From Flavobacterium sp. (lineage in GTDB: Bacteria > Bacteroidota > Bacteroidia > Flavobacteriales > Flavobacteriaceae), in the NCBI GenBank assembly GCA_030682755.1, contig JAUXNR010000828.1:1-10805 (forward strand): a stretch of 10,805 bases of DNA, read 5' to 3'. Under the pieces are notes generated by a model that ran no database searches, was not told where the DNA came from, and saw nothing but the letters and a program-made list of their open reading frames with translations. The translations under genes were made by a program, and so were the position numbers. Shown here one piece after another: positions 9,069 to 10,805 of this stretch; positions within the stretch are counted from its first letter, which is position 1; each line of letters opens with the position of its first letter.

Positions 9069-9098
9069 CAAAGATAGTACTAAATTGACATTTTACAA
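9069..9098 (-). promoter_or_regulatory. Bacteroidetes-type promoter of gene B
   Basis: On the minus strand, TTG (9096-9098), a 19-base spacer and TATCTTTG (9069-9076) match the -33/-7 promoter of Bacteroidetes sigma factor. Transcription should start near 9062, leaving a leader of about 58 bases. The leader carries the overlapping palindromes ACCGT-T-ACGGT and GTTAC-G-GTAAC at 9027-9040. No Shine-Dalgarno sequence precedes the ATG, only an A-rich stretch on the plus strand (T-rich in the mRNA). Confidence 0.75.
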
Positions 9099-9224
9099 GC
9101 GTTTGAAGTTAGGAAATTATTATGGTTGTATTAGGTTTTATTATGGGGCTTGTTTTACAACTATTGCTACATGGGGTTTAAATTTTTCGTACAAAAAAAG
9201 TTGTAGTAGGGTTCGGGTTAAGAA

Positions 9225-9344
9225 GATTGTTGGATTTTTGGATTATTAGATTATTAGATTTTTGGATTATTAGATTTTTGGATTGTTAGATTTTTAGATT
9301 ATTAGATTATTGGATTATTAGATTATTGGATTTTTGGATTTACG
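9225..9344. repeat. 8-bp tandem array, 15 units in perfect phase
   Basis: Fifteen consecutive octamers with consensus GATTWTTR run without a single insertion or deletion. Variants are GATTATTA, GATTTTTG, GATTATTG, GATTGTTG, GATTGTTA, GATTTTTA and a final GATTTACG. The array is non-coding and lies between the divergent promoters of genes B and C. The period is not a multiple of three and not close to the helical repeat. Confidence 0.9.
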
Positions 9345-9353
9345 AAAGTTTTC

Positions 9354-9419
9354 GTCAAACTAAAGTCAAAGTATCCTCAAGGTATCGTCAAAGTATCGTC
9401 GGGGTATCGTTGTGTTATC
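9354..9419. repeat. 11-bp tandem array, about 6 units
   Basis: The units are GTCAAACTAAA, GTCAAAGTATC, CTCAAGGTATC, GTCAAAGTATC, GTCGGGGTATC and GTTGTGTTATC, head to tail with no gaps. A more decayed unit may follow at 9420-9430. The array starts 9 bases after the 8-bp array. The period is near one DNA turn, so every unit would present the same face of the helix. No function is known to me. Confidence 0.85.
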
Positions 9420-9444
9420 ATCGTGATGAATAAACCTTCATGGT

Positions 9445-9474
9445 AATTTCATGAAATTTCTTGATTTCAATCAA
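9445..9474. promoter_or_regulatory. Paired palindromes upstream of the gene C promoter
   Basis: AATTTCATGAAATT (9445-9458) is a perfect 14-bp palindrome. TTGATT-TC-AATCAA (9461-9474) has perfect 6-bp arms. They sit 22 to 52 bases upstream of the -7 box of gene C, where a transcription factor could bind. The region is AT-rich, so chance palindromes are quite possible. Confidence 0.3.
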
Positions 9475-9496
9475 TTTTTTCTGAAAACGATTCCAA

Positions 9497-9504
9497 TACT
9501 TTTG
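9497..9504 (+). promoter_or_regulatory. -7 promoter element of gene C
   Basis: TACTTTTG matches TAnnTTTG exactly. The expected -33 position holds only a run of T rather than TTG, so the promoter may be weak or activated. It implies a start near 9511 and a leader of about 100 bases that is A-rich before the ATG and has no Shine-Dalgarno sequence. Confidence 0.5.
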
Positions 9505-9608
9505 TCAAAAAAATAAAAAGGGCTGTAACAAAGTGGTAAAAATACAGTCTTAGTACATGTTTAAAAAAACAAACCCTCAAAAAAAATCAATTTAAATCAA
9601 TCAAAAAA

Positions 9609-10277
9609 ATGAAAAAAAATCTAATCACAAGTCTTGTAGTAGTGTTAGTAACAACCCTGCAAGTATCTGCACAAAACGTAACTTTTGGAGCTAAAGCCGG
9701 TTTAAACCTGGCTACCTTAACCGGTGACATTGACGGTGTAAAAACCCTACCCGGTTATCATGTTGGAGCAATTGCTGACATTAAATTATCTGAAAAATTT
9801 TCAATTCAGCCTGAACTTTTGTATTCTTTAGAAGGCGGTAAATCTTCTTTCTCTTATGAAGACGAATTTACACTTTTAAAAACTAAAGAGCGATATGAAT
9901 TGGGTTATTTAAACCTTCCTATTATGGCCAAATATTACATTGCCGACGGTTTAAGTTTGGAAGGAGGGCCACAAATTGGCTATTTGCTTCATGCCAACGG
10001 TCACTATGATATTAAAGCCAATTTTGGTGACGAAATAAGCATTGATGAATCCGGAAAAGAAAACATCAAAGATTTTGTTGAAAAAATCAACGTGGGCGTA
10101 AACTTTGGTTTGGGTTATCAGTTAAAAAACAATTTGTTTTTTCAAGCTCGTTACCACTTAGGTTTGACCAACATCAATAAAGATTTGCAAGGTGAAGACT
10201 TTGAAGAAGAACCGGCAGAGTCTGTAGGGAAAATTAAAAATTCGAGTTTTCAAATTAGTGTTGGTTACCGATTCTAA
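9609..10277 (+). CDS. Outer-membrane beta-barrel protein, PorT-like family (gene C)
   Basis: 222 residues. The signal peptide MKKNLITSLVVVLVTTLQVSAQ is probably cleaved after SAQ. The mature part has alternating amphipathic strands: FGAKAGLNLATLTGD, YHVGAIADIKLSEKFSIQPELLYS, YLNLPIMAKYYIADGLSLEGGPQIGYLL, VGVNFGLGYQLKNNLFFQARYHLGL and a final strand SFQISVGYRF ending in Phe, as outer-membrane barrels do. The layout and length fit the OMP_b-brl_2 / 'porin family, PorT-like' group of Bacteroidetes. That group name is broad: nothing here shows that this is the T9SS component PorT/SprT itself. The loops are acidic (for example DFEEEPAE near 195). Own promoter upstream and own terminator downstream, so it is probably transcribed alone. 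The substrate or partner is unknown. Confidence 0.92.
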   Translation: MKKNLITSLVVVLVTTLQVSAQNVTFGAKAGLNLATLTGDIDGVKTLPGYHVGAIADIKLSEKFSIQPELLYSLEGGKSSFSYEDEFTLLKTKERYELGYLNLPIMAKYYIADGLSLEGGPQIGYLLHANGHYDIKANFGDEISIDESGKENIKDFVEKINVGVNFGLGYQLKNNLFFQARYHLGLTNINKDLQGEDFEEEPAESVGKIKNSSFQISVGYRF

Positions 10278-10302
10278 TCCATAAAAATCGGGTTTGTTTT
10301 TT

Positions 10303-10342
10303 CCGGCTTTGTACTGTTATGGTGCAGGCCGGTTTTTGTTTT
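10303..10342 (+). terminator. Rho-independent terminator of gene C
   Basis: The outer stem CCGGC/GCCGG (10303-10307 with 10328-10332) continues, after a small bulge, with TGTAC/GTGCA and a 7-base loop. TTTTTGTTTT follows at 10333-10342. It lies 25 bases after the gene C stop codon. Confidence 0.85.
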
Positions 10343-10481
10343 AATTGGATTGATTGCATTTTTTGGGTGTAATTATGGGGATTATGATGTTTTGCTTTTT
10401 TAAGGATCAAAAGATTGGAACGCGGATTTAACGGGTACTTCCAAAAACAACTCTTGCTTTTTAAAACCAAAAACAAAATTG

Positions 10482-10489
10482 TACTTTTG
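10482..10489 (+). promoter_or_regulatory. -7 promoter element of gene D
   Basis: TACTTTTG, identical to the box of gene C, lies 39 bases before the gene D ATG and implies a leader of about 33 bases. The -33 region is T-rich; the nearest TTG (10454-10456) is 25 bases away, farther than usual. Confidence 0.5.
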
Positions 10490-10528
10490 AATTGCTTAAA
10501 AAAACGGACGAACGTAATCCTAAAAACA

Positions 10529-10805
10529 ATGAATTTGAATCCGAAAGAAAATCTTGCACAGCTCCAACTTTCGCTGCCTGAAGTTTCCAATCCGGGAGGA
10601 AATTATGTTTCTGTAAATACTCGTGGAAACATTGCTTATGTTGCCATTCAGTTTCCTATTGTCAACGAGGTGTATTTTTATCTAGGCAGATTAGGAGAAG
10701 AATTGACTTCAGAGGAAGGTTATAAAGCCATGGAAATTTGTGCGTTAAACGTCTTGGCCCAAGTGGATAAAAAAATTGGTTTTGATGCATTAATCGGTCT
10801 CAATC
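10529..10805 (+). CDS. RidA (YjgF/YER057c/UK114) family protein, N-terminal part (gene D)
   Basis: The ATG at 10529 starts a frame open to the right edge (92 residues seen of a family length near 150). The order of motifs fits the RidA superfamily: LPEVSNPGGNYVSVNTRGNIAYVAIQ at the start, then YLGRLGEELTSEEGYKAMEICALNVLAQVDKKIGFDALIGLN. This corresponds to the family pattern of Gly-Asn-x-x-Tyr-Val, Gly-x-Leu-Gly-x-(D/E)-Leu-Thr-x-Glu-x-Gly and Ala-x-x-Cys-x-Leu-Asn-x-Leu-Ala. It looks like the YjgF-like subgroup with the longer N-terminus rather than classical RidA. Classical RidA hydrolyses reactive enamine/imine intermediates; the carboxylate-binding arginine of active members would lie beyond the edge, so activity cannot be judged. 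It follows the gene C terminator and has its own candidate promoter. No signal peptide, so cytoplasmic. Confidence 0.85.
   Translation, partial: MNLNPKENLAQLQLSLPEVSNPGGNYVSVNTRGNIAYVAIQFPIVNEVYFYLGRLGEELTSEEGYKAMEICALNVLAQVDKKIGFDALIGLN

Noticed and set aside
9129..9208. Possible stem between ACAACT and AGTTGT
   Set aside because: Only 6 bp with a loop of about 40 bases and no conserved context; not distinguishable from chance in AT-rich DNA.
9225..9419. Possible CRISPR array
   Set aside because: Units are 8 or 11 bp and directly adjacent, with no unique spacers and no cas genes nearby.
9609..10277. Gene C as the T9SS component PorT/SprT
   Set aside because: It fits the broad PorT-like barrel family, but nothing in its sequence or neighbours identifies it as that component, and many such barrels occur per genome.
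10405..10436. Degenerate repeat around AACGCGGATTTAACGGG
   Set aside because: It recalls intergenic repeats of flavobacteria, but there is no second copy in the window and no inverted partner, so it is not supported here.
10255..10590. 111-codon minus-strand open frame
   Set aside because: It overlaps the end of gene C, its terminator, the gene D promoter and the start of gene D on the other strand, and its product has no recognisable domain or signal peptide.

Overview
The window looks like chromosome from a member of the Flavobacteriia (Bacteroidetes), probably Flavobacterium or a close relative. The evidence is: secreted proteins with a type IX secretion system (T9SS) C-terminal sorting domain; GEVED, lamin-tail and choice-of-anchor D domains typical of gliding or surface Bacteroidetes; promoters of the TTG / TAnnTTTG type; A-rich leaders without a Shine-Dalgarno sequence; and low GC content.

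Layout. Positions 1-2481 (minus) hold a large T9SS-type surface protein (gene A). It runs off the left edge and its reading frame is broken once, inside 1948-1976. Positions 2482-3034 carry no gene. From gene A outward they hold a LacI/PurR-like palindrome, a stretch where I see nothing (about 2561-2730), two copies of a small inverted-repeat element, and the terminator of gene B. Positions 3035-9004 (minus) hold gene B, an intact 1989-residue modular secreted protein. Its last ~540 residues align with gene A, so the two are paralogs in the same orientation. Positions 9005-9608 are a divergent intergenic region with a good promoter for gene B, a perfectly phased 8-bp array (15 units), an 11-bp array (about 6 units), a pair of palindromes and a promoter for gene C; nothing was recognised in 9120-9224. 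Positions 9609-10277 (plus) hold gene C, a small outer-membrane beta-barrel protein with its own terminator. Positions 10529-10805 (plus) hold the start of gene D, a RidA-family protein cut by the right edge.

Functionally, A and B are Sec-exported, all-beta proteins expected to reach the cell surface or medium through T9SS. No catalytic domain was recognised in either, so adhesion or matrix binding is the best inference. C is a generic outer-membrane barrel and D a housekeeping enamine/imine deaminase-type protein; nothing ties them to A and B. I see no defence system, CRISPR array, tRNA, rRNA or transposase. The most unusual observations are the single-frame break in gene A, whose stop context is CTT-TGA as at the release factor 2 recoding site, the ~430-residue uncharacterised module shared by A and B, and the two adjacent tandem arrays of different period.
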